NCBI GenBank assembly: GCA_964035795.1
Contig: OZ038322.1
Span: 5,756,925 to 5,820,924, forward strand
From: Pterobdella sp. o SKG-2022
Lineage: Eukaryota; Annelida; Clitellata; Hirudinida; Piscicolidae
Reading direction: 5' to 3'
Length of the DNA stretch: 64,000 nt
Shown here: positions 39,386-51,582 of the stretch, piece after piece
How positions within the stretch are numbered: the stretch's first letter is position 1
Layout: each line of letters begins with the position of its first letter
The notes under the pieces: generated by a model
What the model was told of the DNA's origin: nothing
The model's input: the letters and a program-made list of their open reading frames with translations, nothing else
Database searches by the model: none
Translations under genes and position numbers: made by a program

Positions 39386-42300
39386 ATGAATTATTTATAT
39401 AGCGCTTTTTTCGCATCGTTCAAAGACGGTCTGCTACAAACTGCTTAAAGAAGAAAGTTTTCAGGTTTTTGAGGAAAGTAGGATAGGAAGAAGATTCAAG
39501 ATTAAGAAGAGAGTTTCAGAGAAGTGGGCCAGAAATAAAAAAGCAGTTTTAGCGTAAAAATGAGAAAGAGATAGAGATAATGAAGAGTTGAGAGCGAGTA
39601 GAAGACCGTAGGCCGGCACGTTTAGGAGATAGTAATAGGTTAAAAAGATAGGAAGTACAATGAGAAATCTTATACATAAAAGAACAGATTTTGAAGAAAG
39701 AGTGAAAGTGAAGAGGTAGTCAGTGAAGATCGACAAAAGATGGAGAGATATGGGAGAGTTTAAGAGTATGAGACACCAGGCGTGGTGCAGAGTTGAAAGC
39801 TTTAGTTAAAGGGTAGAGAGTAGATTTAAAAAGATTGAAGTACAAAAAGTTGCAGTAATCAAGTCGGGAGAGAACAAGAGAGCATACATGAATCATAAGA
39901 GAGGCATCATCGAGATAAGAAGAGATCTGTCTGATACGACGTAGGTGAAAAAAACAAAAAGAAACAACAGAGAGATTTTGATGATTAAAGGAAAGTAAAA
40001 ATTAAGGAGAAAGCCAAAACAGCGAATAGTGGAAGAGGAATAGATAGTAAGGTCAGAGATCGTAATGAGAGGGAAAAAGGAAGGAAGAGATTTAGACCTA
40101 GAAAGATAGATGAAGTTAAATTTACAGAGATTAAGTTTAAAATGCATGGAGTCACTCCATGAAAGAATAGAAAAAAGACAAAAACTAAGCCTTTCAAGAG
40201 TAGAAGAAAGGGAAGAAAGAGGAAAAGAAGAGATGATATAGGTGTCGTCAGCAAAAAGCTGACTTTGAAAAGAAAAAGATTCGATGAAACAAGAAAGATG
40301 AGAGGTATATAGAATAAAAAAAAGAGGCCCGAGAACAGATTCCTGAGAAACACCAAAAGGAACAGAGAAAAGAGAAGAAGAAGAGTTGTTAAAAAAAACA
40401 GTGGAGGAACAGTTAGAAAGATAGGAGGTAAGCCAAGAAAATGAGGAGCCGAAATACCAAAAGAGGAGTTGAGATGCTGCAGTAAAAGTGAATGGTCCAC
40501 AGTATCAAGAACAGAAAAGAACTCAAGAGAAAGAAGAAAGGAAAGCTTACCAGAGTCGGAAGCTAGAAAAGCATCATCACAGATTTTTAGAAGGCAGGTT
40601 TCAGTAGAGTGAGAGGGTTGAAAGCCAGATTGGCTAGGGGTAAGAAATTTGTTAGACAGAAGAAAGTTTGAAATTTGGAGGTAAATAGCTGTTTCAAGAA
40701 TTTTGGAAAAAAAGGAATGGTTAGAAATAGGACGGTAGTTGGAGATGATAGAAGGATCGAGAGAAGGTTTTGTCAGTATAGGAGTAACGACAGATGATTT
40801 AAAGGAGGTGGGAAATTTAGAAGTAGCTAGAAAAAGGTTTATAAAATTAAGAATGATGGGATAGAAGAAAGAGAAGAGATCATGAAGAATTTTTGGAAGA
40901 ATTAGGTCAAGGAAGCAGGAAGATGAAGATACAGCTTTGATGATGGAGATGAGGTCTGTGAAGGTGATGGGTGAAAAGTGAGACAGAGGCAGGAGAAGAC
41001 GCTGGAGGAGTGTGAGATGATGAGCGATTAGTTCTAATAGAGAGAATCTTGTTGTGGAAATAGTCTTGAAAATCTTGAAAAGAAAAAGGAAGAAGAGGGG
41101 ATTGTTTGAAAAAAATACGATTGAGATTTTTTCAACGAGAGGAAGAAGAGGAAGCAGAGTTGATGGAAGAAATAAGAAAATTTGAGTGTTTGGAGTGGAA
41201 GAGAGAGCGATAGGTTGATAGGTGAGAAAGCCAAAAAACATGAGAAGAAGAAGAATGAGAAGAACGATAAGAACGTTTGAGCTTGCGTAAAGTATGTTTG
41301 GATGTGACGCATTCACCATCAAACCAAGAGGCTTTAAAGGAGGAAAAACGGTAGGTAAAAGATTTAATGGGAAGAAGTTTATTTAAAGTATTAGTGAGAA
41401 GAGAGTCTAGAGCAAGAACAAAGTCATCAACGTCAGTGAAAGAAGAAGAGTCAAAAGAAGAAGCCAAAAAAAGTTGGATGAAAAGTGTTTTGTCAAGTTG
41501 AGACCAAAAGCGAGTAAATACCTTGACAGTAGAAGAGAGTTTAATGGGGTTGGTATGGAAAGAAGATTGAATAAGATAGTAATCTGAGAAGAAGACTGGG
41601 TGAGCAAGAATACTAATGGGTTCGATAAAGGATGATGTGATGAGAAGATCAATGGTGTTGCCGGAGGAATGAGAGGGAAAGTGACAATGTTGGGAAAGAT
41701 TAAGAAGTTCAAGCAGTTCCAGAAATTTGTTAGTGTAGAAATCAGTTTTGTTAAAATGGATGTTAAATTCTCCTACAATATAAAAAGGAGAGGAAAGAGT
41801 AATTAGAAATTCAAGTAAGGCAGATAAGTCATTGATAAAAGAAAGAGGAGAAGGAGGACGATAATTAACAGCAATAAACAGGGTGAGTACCTAATTTTAA
41901 AAAAAGACAAAGAATGCAAAAGATTTAAAATCAGAATGAAAAGTTTTAAAGAAGGAAAAGGTAGCTTTGTAAAAAAGACAGCTTCCTCTACAAGTGGAAA
42001 GAGGAAGGAAAAGGATTTTAAGGAGCACGAGCAAGTTCAAGAAAAGGATAAGAGGGAGGACAAGCATAGATGAGAGAAGGAGAAAAAGCAGATTCATGCC
42101 AGGTCTCACTGAGAACTAGAAAGTCAAGGTTGGAGTCAGAAAGGAGATTGAACACATGAATAAATTTGTTATTAAGAGATCTTATGTTGAGAAAAGATAC
42201 ATTAATGGATTTAAGAAGTTTAGAAGAGTTATGAGATGAGTTGGATGAGTTAGAAATGAAAAAAGAAAATTTAGATTTTAGGTGAGAGAAGGACATAAGA

Positions 42301-42655
42301 GATGATTGAGGGAATGTAGAACTGGAGAAAGAAGAAGTAGTGGATGATGAAATACTATTGAGAGCAGAAGAAAAACTACAAGATTTTAGATTGAAGAAAA
42401 AAACGCGCCGCCTGAAGATCCGAGGAAAAGGAGAGGAGAATTTGGAGAGCCTAAATGGAAAATTCCGAGAGCAAGGCATAGGCTTAGAGTAAATACGAGG
42501 AACAAGAAAGGAGAAAAAAAAATTAAAGTTTAGTAGAAAAATAATCATTAAATAGACTAATGAAGACAAAAAGTTGAAAATAAAATACCTTAAAAAGGGG
42601 AAAAAGCAGTTCATAGCAAAAACAAACCGATAGAACGGCTGCTAAAAGTGCGCCA
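39386..42655 (-). mobile_element. CR1/L2-like LINE, nearly full ORF2
   Basis: Read on the minus strand: 42018-42614 begins with a Ser-rich N-terminal part, then the endonuclease start (SINVSFLNIRSLNNK, LDFLVLSETWHES). 41132-41467 holds the linker (FKASWFDGECVTSK). 39985-41322 is a 445-residue frame with the RT start (NYRPISNHSFFSKILE, QSGFQPSHSTETCLL); further RT pieces lie in other frames, including LFADDTYII at about 40215-40260. The 3' end has GAACGATGCG, GCGCTATATAAAT and triplets. Several frameshifts make it inactive. The 5' end near 42650 coincides with the end of similarity to 13580-13945. Confidence 0.87.
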
Positions 42656-42789
42656 TATTTTATCTTTACATTTGTTTCATTACGGAATGTATATTTTATA
42701 TTCTTGAAGAGTACTTTCTTAAATCTTATGTTTCATCATTATTTTATCATACTTTTAACTTATACTTCAACTCCACTCATTTTCAAATT

Positions 42790-43239
42790 GCTGTTTAGAA
42801 TCTTAAAGCATATGTCCAATCCATCATGCTTTTCAGCTGCAGCACTTGGTCAATGAACAAAGAAATGGAAAGATCAATAGACAGCTTTAACAGAAGAATG
42901 ATGAGACACGCATGTGGAATTTTCTGGCCTAAACACATGTCTACAGAAGAAGTAAACGTTCTCATTGAACCAGCAACATGTGAAGTGAAAAAACGACGCT
43001 GGCAGATGCTAGGCCACGTTTTGCGTATGGACGACCATGTTCCGGCAAAAAAAGCAACCATTGATGCCATTAAAAACAAAAAAGATAAATGAGGAAGACC
43101 AAATACCAGCCTACTTACCACCATCAAGGATGACTTGAAACGTCATTCCCTTTCAAAAGAAGAGGCAATCGAACTTGCAAAAGACAGAAAATGGTGGAAG
43201 TTGGCGAGAAGCCGTGCTTCGGCAAACGAAAAACTCTAA
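42790..43239 (+). mobile_element. LINE ORF2 C-terminal fragment, plus strand
   Basis: A single frame with one internal TGA (43090) encodes NKEMERSIDSFNRRMMRHAC, RRWQMLGHVLRMDDH, stop, GRPNTS, ELAKDRKWWK and ends NEKL. This is the C-terminal end of an RTE-like ORF2, better preserved than the other fragments here. It lies back to back with the LINE at 39386-42655. Confidence 0.75.
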
Positions 43240-44205
43240 ATATTGAATCAACATTCATTTTTCAGTGCTTTCTTGTAAACCCTAATGAATAAAAAATTTT
43301 AATACCGTTTTTTCACTTCATATAGTATTTTTCATTCATTGATTTATTTTGTTTCAATACAAAATATTTTTTTGAAAAAAATTTCATCATGATGAACAAA
43401 ATTCACAATATAAAAATAACATTATAATTATCACGAAAAAAAACATCCTAAAGAAAAACGAAAAACACCACAAAAGCCCATCATAAGTATTAAAAAGACA
43501 TAACAACAATAGAAAAAAAAAGAATATAATTTCAGAGCACTAGTTAGTTTATTAAGATACGAAGCTTTTCGTTATCATCGTAACATAAACTAATATTGTA
43601 ATAATAAATGAGCATTTTTCATAATAATCTATTAAATACCATAGTTAAAAACTATATCAAAGTGAATTTTTAACAAAATAAAAATATTCAGTTGAAAAAT
43701 CATAATTAAAAAACTAAACACTTTTCATAATATGAAACAAAAACAAGGTCTGAGAAAAAATTATTTAAAAAATTTTTCAACAATAATTTTCATTGTACAT
43801 AAATTTTTGGGTCATTGGATATGGAGAGACACAAGAAGCTTTTCAAAGGCGGGATAGTAGAAACCAAGCGCGGATTTGGAAATATTTTGTTTAAATAAAA
43901 CTTTATTGAAAAATTCTTACTTTATGTTGAAATTTATCAAAAAACGGAAAAAATGGATAAAATAATTTTTAAGACTTATTATTAAAAAAATTCAATTAAA
44001 CTTTCCATATAATTGAAAATTTAACTATGCCAAAATAAAAACAAATTAAAAAATTTTTTATAAAATAATACCTCTTATACGTCTTTTATCTTTTTAACAT
44101 ATAACTTTTAGTTTGTTTGCACTTTCAATTGGATTGTGCATTCTACTATTATCTCGACATTTCAACAAAATTTTCTTGTTTAATTATAAAATATTTTGCT
44201 GAAAA
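43240..44205. other. 5' flank of CSTF2
   Basis: AT-rich, no exon seen. It contains a MITE family B half (43535-43590). No promoter motif is distinctive enough to call. Confidence 0.4.
43535..43590. repeat. MITE family B fragment
   Basis: agagcac followed by ttagtttattaag and gaagcttttcgttatc matches the start of the copy at 54635 at about 46 of 52 positions. Confidence 0.6.
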
Positions 44206-47200
44206 ATGACGGAAGATAGAACTAACAGATCCGTTTTCGGTAGTGCTATCTTAAATTTATAATTTTTGTTTTCGTTTTCAAAAATTTACTTAGTTTGAAT
44301 TAGGTTTTTTATTTTGCTTCATATTTATAGTAAAAATTTTTTATTGATAGTTGTATTATTTGAACAGTTGGCAACATTCCGTATGAAGCAACAGAAGAGC
44401 AACTAAAAGCGATTTTCAGTCAAGTGGGAACAGTTGCCAGTTTCAGGCATAAGCTTTTTTGCATATACTTTCATTCCTGATAAAATTTTGGTTAAACTTT
44501 TTTTTTCTAAATCAGATTAGTATTTGATAGAGAAACTGGAAAGCCTAAAGGATATGGCTTCTGTGAATATATGGACTTTGAAACTGCCCAGTGTGCCATG
44601 AGGAACCTGAATAATACTGATTTTAATGGGCGGCCATTAAGGGTTGGTGTGGCTGCAGGAGACCAAACCAAAGAGGAGGTCAAAGTTGGACCATTAGTGC
44701 CTGGACAAACTGAAGTTTGCTCATTTTATATTTATCTTTTTCATTTTCAAAACTTTGCTCTTTGTCATAATATTGTTGTGATGAAGTACAATAGCCTGAA
44801 TCTAAAAGTAAGAACAAAAAACACAGTATTTATTAAATGACACAAAGTTTTTCGTAAGGCTAGCTTACATTTTCAGGTGCTAGATTAGCACTTTGTGTTT
44901 TTTTTCCTTACTTTTAATATTGTTGTGGTTTTGAATGTATAATGCCAAATGACTGTATAATAAATTACAGTATATATTCTCATTTCTCTTCAAAGTTTTC
45001 ATTTTTCAACTTCAAGTTTTGTTTTATATTTTTTATAAATAAATAAAACAATTTTAAAAACCATTTTTGTTCCATTTATCTCCAATACTCATTTCCCAAA
45101 TTCTATTAAGATTATAATTAAATATATATAAATCCTTTAAAGAACCCATACGGCAAAGCTGTGAATCCTTCTGAAGCTCCTGAGGTGATCAGTAATATCA
45201 TGGCTAACATGCCTTCAGAGCAGATGTTTGAGCTGATGAAACAAATGAAGGTCAGTCGTTTAATGTACATACATCTTCCTTGTTTCCCTTCTTTAATCAT
45301 TTACATTTGTGTTTCTGAATTTGTTTATTTGTTCATTCGGTTATACTACTTCCAACAAAATATGAAATTTGGGGACTTGCTTAAAATACATTTACTAATG
45401 AACAGAAGCTAGAATTGTTGATAAGTATTGTCTCACCATGAAACATCAGCATATTTACATTTATGGTTATTCATATTATATAATGTTTAGATTGGTTTGT
45501 TTATATATAATTATCTGTTCAGCATTTGGGAAAAAAGAATTTCCACAAAATTTATACCTCTCTTGAAGCAAATGGACTATAAACAAAATGATCGAAATAA
45601 GAATGGCTTTTTATAAATCCCTTTTTATAAAACAAGCTTTTTGCAACATTTTTTTCAAATTATATAGCTATTGTTTTGCAAAATATATCTGAGGTAATCT
45701 GATGGTTCCCTTACTTACTATTTATATATATATCATTGGTGTAAGTCTGATACCTAGTAATTTCTCAAAAGCACACATTTGAGTATACAATTTTCATTTA
45801 ATATAAAACCTTTGATAGAAATCCAATTTATTAAGCTAAAGCTATAATAAAATCTCCAAAACACACCCTACCACACAGCAATGCATCAACAACAACCCAA
45901 ATGAGGCTCGCACAATGTTGATGAAGAGTCCACAGCTGGCTTATGCTCTGTTACAGGCCCAAATTATTATGAGGAATGTTGAGCCCCAAGTTGCCATGGT
46001 TCGTGATGACTTCGATTGTGGTTATCTGATTGATTATTTATTTGTTCATTTTTGTTAGTTGATCAATTATTTATTGGTTGGTGACTGTCGTTGCTAATTA
46101 AATAATTAATTGTTAATTGGCTGTTTGTTTAGTTTTTTTTTTGAAAAGTTGTTTTTAATATTTGCATTTTGACTAAGATAGTAATAAATAAAAAAATTCA
46201 AAACTATATATCTATATGCGTTTTTTTAGCTTTGGTTACAATAGCTTGTGGTTGAAAGCTTTTTCACTTATAGTTACTGATAATTCTCAAATTAATATTT
46301 ATTGTAATTACACTCCAAAATTATGGGAATAAAGGTTCAAAAAAGAGTTATTATAAATCAAACATGAGAATCTGTATAGTAGTGGCATGGTATAGATTGT
46401 GTTATGTTACATCTATATTTAACTTCTTATGAGGGTGCAAATTTTTTGTTGGTGGAAAAGTAGCCTACAAGCTTTTAAATGCATGCAAAGCATGGGTATA
46501 TTTGAATACAATTCGCTTCCATTATTTTATTATCATTATTATTATTTTTGTTGTTCTTATTATTGTTATACTTATTGTTGATCTTGTTACTATACAGGCC
46601 ATGATGCATAAGAAGAGAGATGACGTGGGGGCCATCTACCCCACAGATGCCATCAATGCCAACACTGCTGCCATCAACAACGTTACTAACGTCAAACCTT
46701 CAACTATCAATGCTAGTTTCACCAACAACAATAATACTAATGTTCCCAATAACAATGATGCCAATGCTTTCATTAAGTACAACAATGATCAATACAACAA
46801 CTACCAGCCATACACCAACACTAATAATCCACCATTTTCTTCATATACCTCTGACAATTCTAAAGCATTCAATCAACCAAGCAATGCTGGCAATGATGAT
46901 GCTGAAATTAGTGCTTCAAATCCAAGCAAGAAGCCCAGACTTGTTAGTTATCAGTATAATGGATGGTTTAATAAGCAAGTGAAAAGCTACATTGGTTGTA
47001 TTTATATCACAGGAGGATAAGTTTTCAAGAAACACTTTCAGTGAACCATACCCTGAAATGGGTGAGTGTGTTATTGGGAATTGGTCAAAAGCTGTTCAAT
47101 TCTTTATACATATCTAATTTTTTTAATCGTCCGCTCAGAAGTTTATGCTTATAAATTTTTTAAATTAGCATATAAATTCAATTTCTAAGTACGAATACGT

Positions 47201-48204
47201 TAAATTCATAAAATTCAGAGAAATTGATGATAAAACGTAAATGAAACAAGGGTCGTCAAGAATGAAGAGTGGTTTATTAGGGGACATGCCCGTGAGTCAG
47301 CCACCTTCAGCACAAACTCCCAATCCTCCTCCTCAACAAGTGACCAACCAACCTCCCCTCAACCGCCTTTCTGCCACTTCTTCAATGCCTGATATGTCTA
47401 GAGGTTTGTATTCGTTGTTTTATTTACAGTTAGTTTGTATTATGTCGGTCTGGCATTTGATATTATACAGCTTTACATGTAACTGAGATAAACAGTATTT
47501 AGTAGGTTTTGGTGCAAAAACTTATTTTTATATTTATTCTTAAATAATATTTTAGCGTTTGATTGATTGAAGGCACTTTAATTTGTTAGGAGGCATCAAA
47601 GGATCAAGTGATGGCAACTACGGACGACAACAGCAGGCACCACCACAACGTCAGAGGCACGAGAATATGCAGAGGTCCCGAAGAGGGGGAGATCCCAGAA
47701 GGATGGATGCTGAAAGAGGATTCTATGGCAACCAGCCTCCAGCCAGGCCTCCTCCTTCATCCCAGCTGCCTCCTAATCGCCAATCCCAACCCCCAATGCA
47801 ACCTCCACCTAGACCACCACTTTCAAGAAGGCAGGATTACAATGACATGAGGAATCAGCCCTCGAATGATAACGAACTTGCTTCAAATACTGCTCCTTCG
47901 GCTAACGGATCTATTTCCAGCACACAAGACCATGAGAAGGTTTGTGGTGCTACTTTGCCTATTTTTTTTTTATATTTGTCCCATATTATTTGTGGTGACA
48001 TTTTTCTGTTTTTTTTTGGAAATTTGTCTCATGAAATTTTTTTATTTTCGTTGGTTTTGCTAACATTTTATACCTTAACTCGATCAGGCTGCCTTGATCA
48101 TGCAAGTGCTGCAGTTATCTGATGAACAAATTGCAATGTTACCTACTGAACAAAAACAGTCCATTCTCATCCTTAAAGAACAAATATCCAAAAGCTCTGG
48201 TTGA
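44206..48204 (+). CDS. CSTF2: Cleavage stimulation factor subunit 2 (CstF-64)
   Basis: Ten exons: 44206-44239, 44368-44446, 44516-44714, 45143-45250, 45879-45998, 46598-46942, 47013-47061, 47251-47403, 47590-47939 and 48088-48204; 517 residues, all phases agree. The RRM (residues about 10-88) has RNP2 VFVGNI and RNP1 KGYGFCEY. The hinge (about 105-190) contains PSEQMFELMKQMK and ARTMLMKSPQLAYALLQAQ and binds CSTF3/symplekin. A low-complexity Asn- then Pro/Gln-rich middle replaces the Gly/Pro and MEAR-type repeats of vertebrates. The C-terminal CSTF_C domain reads AALIMQVLQLSDEQIAMLP and SILILKEQI. It acts in the nucleus, binding GU-rich RNA downstream of poly(A) sites. Intron 2 (44447-44515, 69 nt) has a GC donor. 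The last coding base of exon 6 rests on a 70-nt intron and is slightly uncertain. Confidence 0.95.
44777..44935. repeat. MITE family C in CSTF2 intron 3
   Basis: The left part (44779-44872) is nearly identical to 28371-28463. The right part (about 44892-44928, actttgtg then ccttacttttaat) reads as an inverted, eroded copy of the left end, giving a fold-back layout. Confidence 0.6.
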
Positions 48205-48337
48205 AGTTGCATCTTGCCACTGTACTCTGATGACCATCACTTAACTTAATGGATTTGATTATCTTTGTTTTTATTGGTGAATAACTTCAAAAGTGTTTAA
48301 TGTTGTTTTATAAAATTTTAGCAAATAATTTATATAA

Positions 48338-48343
48338 AATAAA
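48338..48343 (+). terminator. CSTF2 poly(A) signal candidate AATAAA
   Basis: First AATAAA after the stop codon, 134 bases downstream. Confidence 0.45.
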
Positions 48344-48469
48344 TAATTTTTCAGTTTTCCATTCATTTAAGATTCAGAGTAAAAACAGTCTTTTCAACAA
48401 CTATAGGAAAATAATACAAAGTTTTATTGTAACTTTTTTAGACATCTTAATGTACTTAAAAGTATTATT

Positions 48470-48580
48470 CAGCTATATTTTACGTCGCTTTATGAAAAAA
48501 TTTCATTACATTTATTGGGCAAAAAAAAGATATAATTTTTGCTAACTTAGCCTCATCATAAAACATTTGCGATAAAGTTT
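48470..48580. repeat. MITE family A, left-type arm
   Basis: Reads acatttattgggcaaaa, then tataatttttgcta, then atcataaaacatttgcg, as in the left arm at 36695. A right-type arm lies at 49318-49400 facing it, with a Penelope-like fragment between. Confidence 0.5.
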
Positions 48581-48709
48581 ATTTAGTAGCTAAGGTTAAA
48601 ATTTAAACAAAGATTAGTATGAAAATTGGGTTATTAAATAATTTTTTTTCCAATGCTACTCTTTCAGTTTGAGTTTGTAATTCTAAAAAAAAAAATATAT
48701 TCTGATGAT

Positions 48710-49020
48710 GTAGACAAATTAATCTGCAAATTTCAACTGGGTGAAACCAGAGATCATAAAACAATAATGGAAAAAAAATAAAACATCTATTCAAATGAGA
48801 TTATTATTGCGGGGGAAGCTTGGAAATAAGGAAGAATAATTCTGTAAAAAATGGCTTCAATTATCCGCAGTTGCAAATGGGCACAAATGCTTGGTACCCA
48901 GTACTGATAAAATTACAAGAAATGGACAATAAGAACTTGGGGAAGGCAGAACAAGAGAAGCGTGGAGATAAATTTCTCTACATCATGAAAAAATATTTTT
49001 TTATAAAATCACAGTCGCAT
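48710..49020 (+). mobile_element. Penelope-like element 3' tail, second copy
   Basis: Frames give NFNWV-like residues, HKTIME, then IRKNNSVKNGFNYPQ and AWYPVLIKLQEMDN, matching the tail of the element at 26030-26790 (IRKNNSVKNGYNDPQ, AWHPLLEELRKK). The GIY-YIG part is not present. Confidence 0.6.
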
Positions 49021-49317
49021 TAAAAAATAAGTTTTTATTAATTAATCAGTAATAATATTAAATAATATTTGCTTTATGACATTCATTTGAAAAGCTTTCC
49101 GCCAGGTTTACATGGCTCGACTGACTCTTCGTTTTCTTTGGCTGCGGTCTGAAACTGTGCTCCAGGTACTTTTATCTTCAATCTTTATTTTCAGTTTTTT
49201 AAGATTATTTTTGATGAGGAAGTACCAGGTTTTCCTTGGTCTTTTCTGACAACTCTGGCTGCTTCTGCCAGGCTTTTCCTAACCGGCCTTTTAGCCATAG
49301 CTACTAAATAAGCTCTT

Positions 49318-49400
49318 TTGCTAATGTTTTATGATAAGGCTAAACTCATCGAAAGTTATATCTGTTTTATAGCTCAATAAATGTACTAAAATATTTCCAT
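49318..49400. repeat. MITE family A, right-type arm
   Basis: Contains ttttatgataaggctaaact, then cgaaagttata, then ctcaataaatgtactaaaa. Confidence 0.55.
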
Positions 49401-49634
49401 AAATCGAAGTAAAAATTTGTTGAAAGTTTTTTGTTCCAATCAAAATTATTAGTTGTGAAAATACGCAATTTTCCCAGTAAATAAGCTTCTAAGAATTTAT
49501 TTCTTCGAAAAAGTTTTATAAAAAAATTGGTCCAAAAAATCTAGTCTTGAAAATCTCGTTATACCATTTTTCAATGTTCAGTATTTGCCGACTGTCGACT
49601 ACACAGTTATAAGAACCATAGTACAATCTATCAT

Positions 49635-49725
49635 AATGCTAACGTATTATGGTAGGGCTATACTTACCGAAAATTGTATCTACTTTTGCTCAATAAATGT
49701 ACTAAATTTTTCCTATAAATTGACG
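49635..49725. repeat. MITE family A, right-type arm
   Basis: Contains gctaacgtattatgg, gggctatacttaccgaaaat and ctcaataaatgtactaaa, similar to the arm at 49318. Confidence 0.5.
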
Positions 49726-49799
49726 TTTTAAACTATTGATAGTACAATCTATATATATTAAGTTCATGGTACTCGACAAAACTTTTATGGACTTGTAAT

Positions 49800-50350
49800 C
49801 CAACTTTGCATACGAGCCATATGACGCCAAATATCAAATGTTTCCACAATAGTTTTTTCGAGCATTTTTTTTCAAAAGTATTAATGCTTTTAAGAAGACA
49901 ATGTTTTTGGCAACGTTATTGAATAACTCGTTCTTATCAAACTGATCGTTAGCCCAAAAGTCTTTGTGGCTTAACTCTTTAAGGTTTGGCCTATTCAGTG
50001 GGCAGTCATCTATAAGCAAAAGATCTTTCGAGCATCTCAACAACTTCAGATGTTTCGAGTCACAAAAGCTTCTGAATTAGCTTTGACGCCAAAATATGCT
50101 TGAATTAATTTAGAAAAACGTTTTGTAGATGATGCTGAACATAGTTGGCGCAATGGCTTCACTCCATTTGACACAGAAAAAACAACTCTTTCCTAACATA
50201 CGTGCCATCATTTATCACAAAAAGAACGGATAATGTTTGTAAACTTTATTGCACATAAAATTGCCTACAATGCCTCACATCTTAATCTATCAAAGACTTC
50301 GTCAAGTCCACGAAATGAATGCATAATCCAATCAGTTGGTATAATGTATG
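49800..50350. other. Possible unidentified transposon coding debris
   Basis: The minus strand at 49834-50043 encodes LLLIDDCPLNRPNLKEL, which recalls the DDE region of jerky/Tigger transposases (LLLLDNCPAH) but matches nothing further. The plus strand at about 50110-50330 encodes FVDDAEHSWRNGFTPFDTEK, a stop, then KERIMFVNFIAHKIAYNASH. Both look more protein-like than the background. Neither is assigned. Confidence 0.25.
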
Positions 50351-50725
50351 TTTCAAGTCCTGTTCTTGTTAAAGAATAACAAGCTAAATGTTGACTTTGA
50401 TAGATTCTTCAACAATTCCCTAGTTTTTCACTTCATTTTTTTCAGTAATTTTTTCAATAAGTTCAATTCATATAAGCAATTCCAACAGCTGTTTTCCTTT
50501 GAGCCATATGATTTTTTAAAAAAACTATTCTCTATTACATTTTTATCGAAAAAAGTTTTTGGTTAAATAAGTTTAGATGTCGAATATAAGCACAAAACAC
50601 TCGAAGTTGTTTACTGAACTTAAAATCGAATTTCATTGATTTTTTAATTCAACTGACGTTTTTCATTATTTATTGACTTTTTTAGGGTGAAAAATTATTC
50701 GATACAACCCATATGACACACTAAG

Positions 50726-50800
50726 CAGTTCATAGCAGAGCGCCTCTGAACGATGCGTAAGAGGCGCTATATAATTTGATTACATTATTATTTTTTTTAT
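50726..50800 (+). repeat. LINE 3' terminal hairpin and tail
   Basis: A perfect 9-bp hairpin (AGCGCCTCT 50739-50747 with AGAGGCGCT 50760-50768) is followed by ATATAATTTGATTACATTATTATT-type sequence. The loop carries GAACGATGCG, also present in the tail of the LINE at 39386-42655 (minus). No LINE body is recognisable directly upstream. Confidence 0.65.
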
Positions 50801-51582
50801 TAAAGTAATCAGTACCGCATTTACACAAATGCCAATACATGGTTTTCATATATTGATTAAAGTCAGAAACAAAATTTTCAAACTAATTTACATGTTGAAA
50901 ATTGTTAATAAATGTAATGAAGTGTGGGGAAAATTCTGATACTTTTGTCAATTTTACAAGTAACTTCAATCATCAAGTTCTTTAAAACTTTGAGAACATG
51001 CATTGTTATAAGTATGTTTATAATCGATATTTCATCTTTCACTCTATTGATTTTCAATCAGTTTTTTAAGCGTTGTACAAAGTGCTTATAAGCAGGTTGT
51101 TTTCGAGTTTTTCATTGGGCGACAGTATCCTAAATAAGCGTTACTTTATATTATCATTTGTTAACAAAAGCATTTGTATAAGAATATTATTTCAAAAGTA
51201 GAAATTTTTTTTTCTTGCGATTTTTGTTTTCTTTGATAACATATTGTTTAAGATTTTTTGGTGAAGATATTGCTAACTCAAGTTCTGCTTCTAAATTTTT
51301 TTCCAACATTTTCTGTTAACATTTTAAACATTTGTATGTTTTTTGACGTTTCAAAGAACCAATTACTTCATCAATTAGTCTGCGATCATTAACTGTTCTG
51401 AAACTTGTTATTCCTCCGTATCTCATAGACAGTTTTGAGCTAAATATGCAACTAAAATTTTTAATTTTTAAGCTCACAAGAACTTTGAAGGATACTTCAG
51501 TTATGATAATTTACAGCAAATAAAAATTTATTTTAAAATATTTAAAAAACATATTAATGAAACTCCCAGTTTGAAAAGAGAA
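50801..51582. other. 5' flank of the RhoGDI-like gene
   Basis: AT-rich; no exon or distinctive regulatory site seen. Confidence 0.4.

Noticed and set aside
39985..41322. 445-residue ORF as an intact gene
   Set aside because: It opens with RT motifs but then runs out of frame into Leu/Phe-rich translation; the remaining RT motifs lie in other frames, so it is a broken LINE.
42795..43127. Minus-strand 110-residue ORF
   Set aside because: Shadow of the plus-strand LINE fragment that has clear family motifs.
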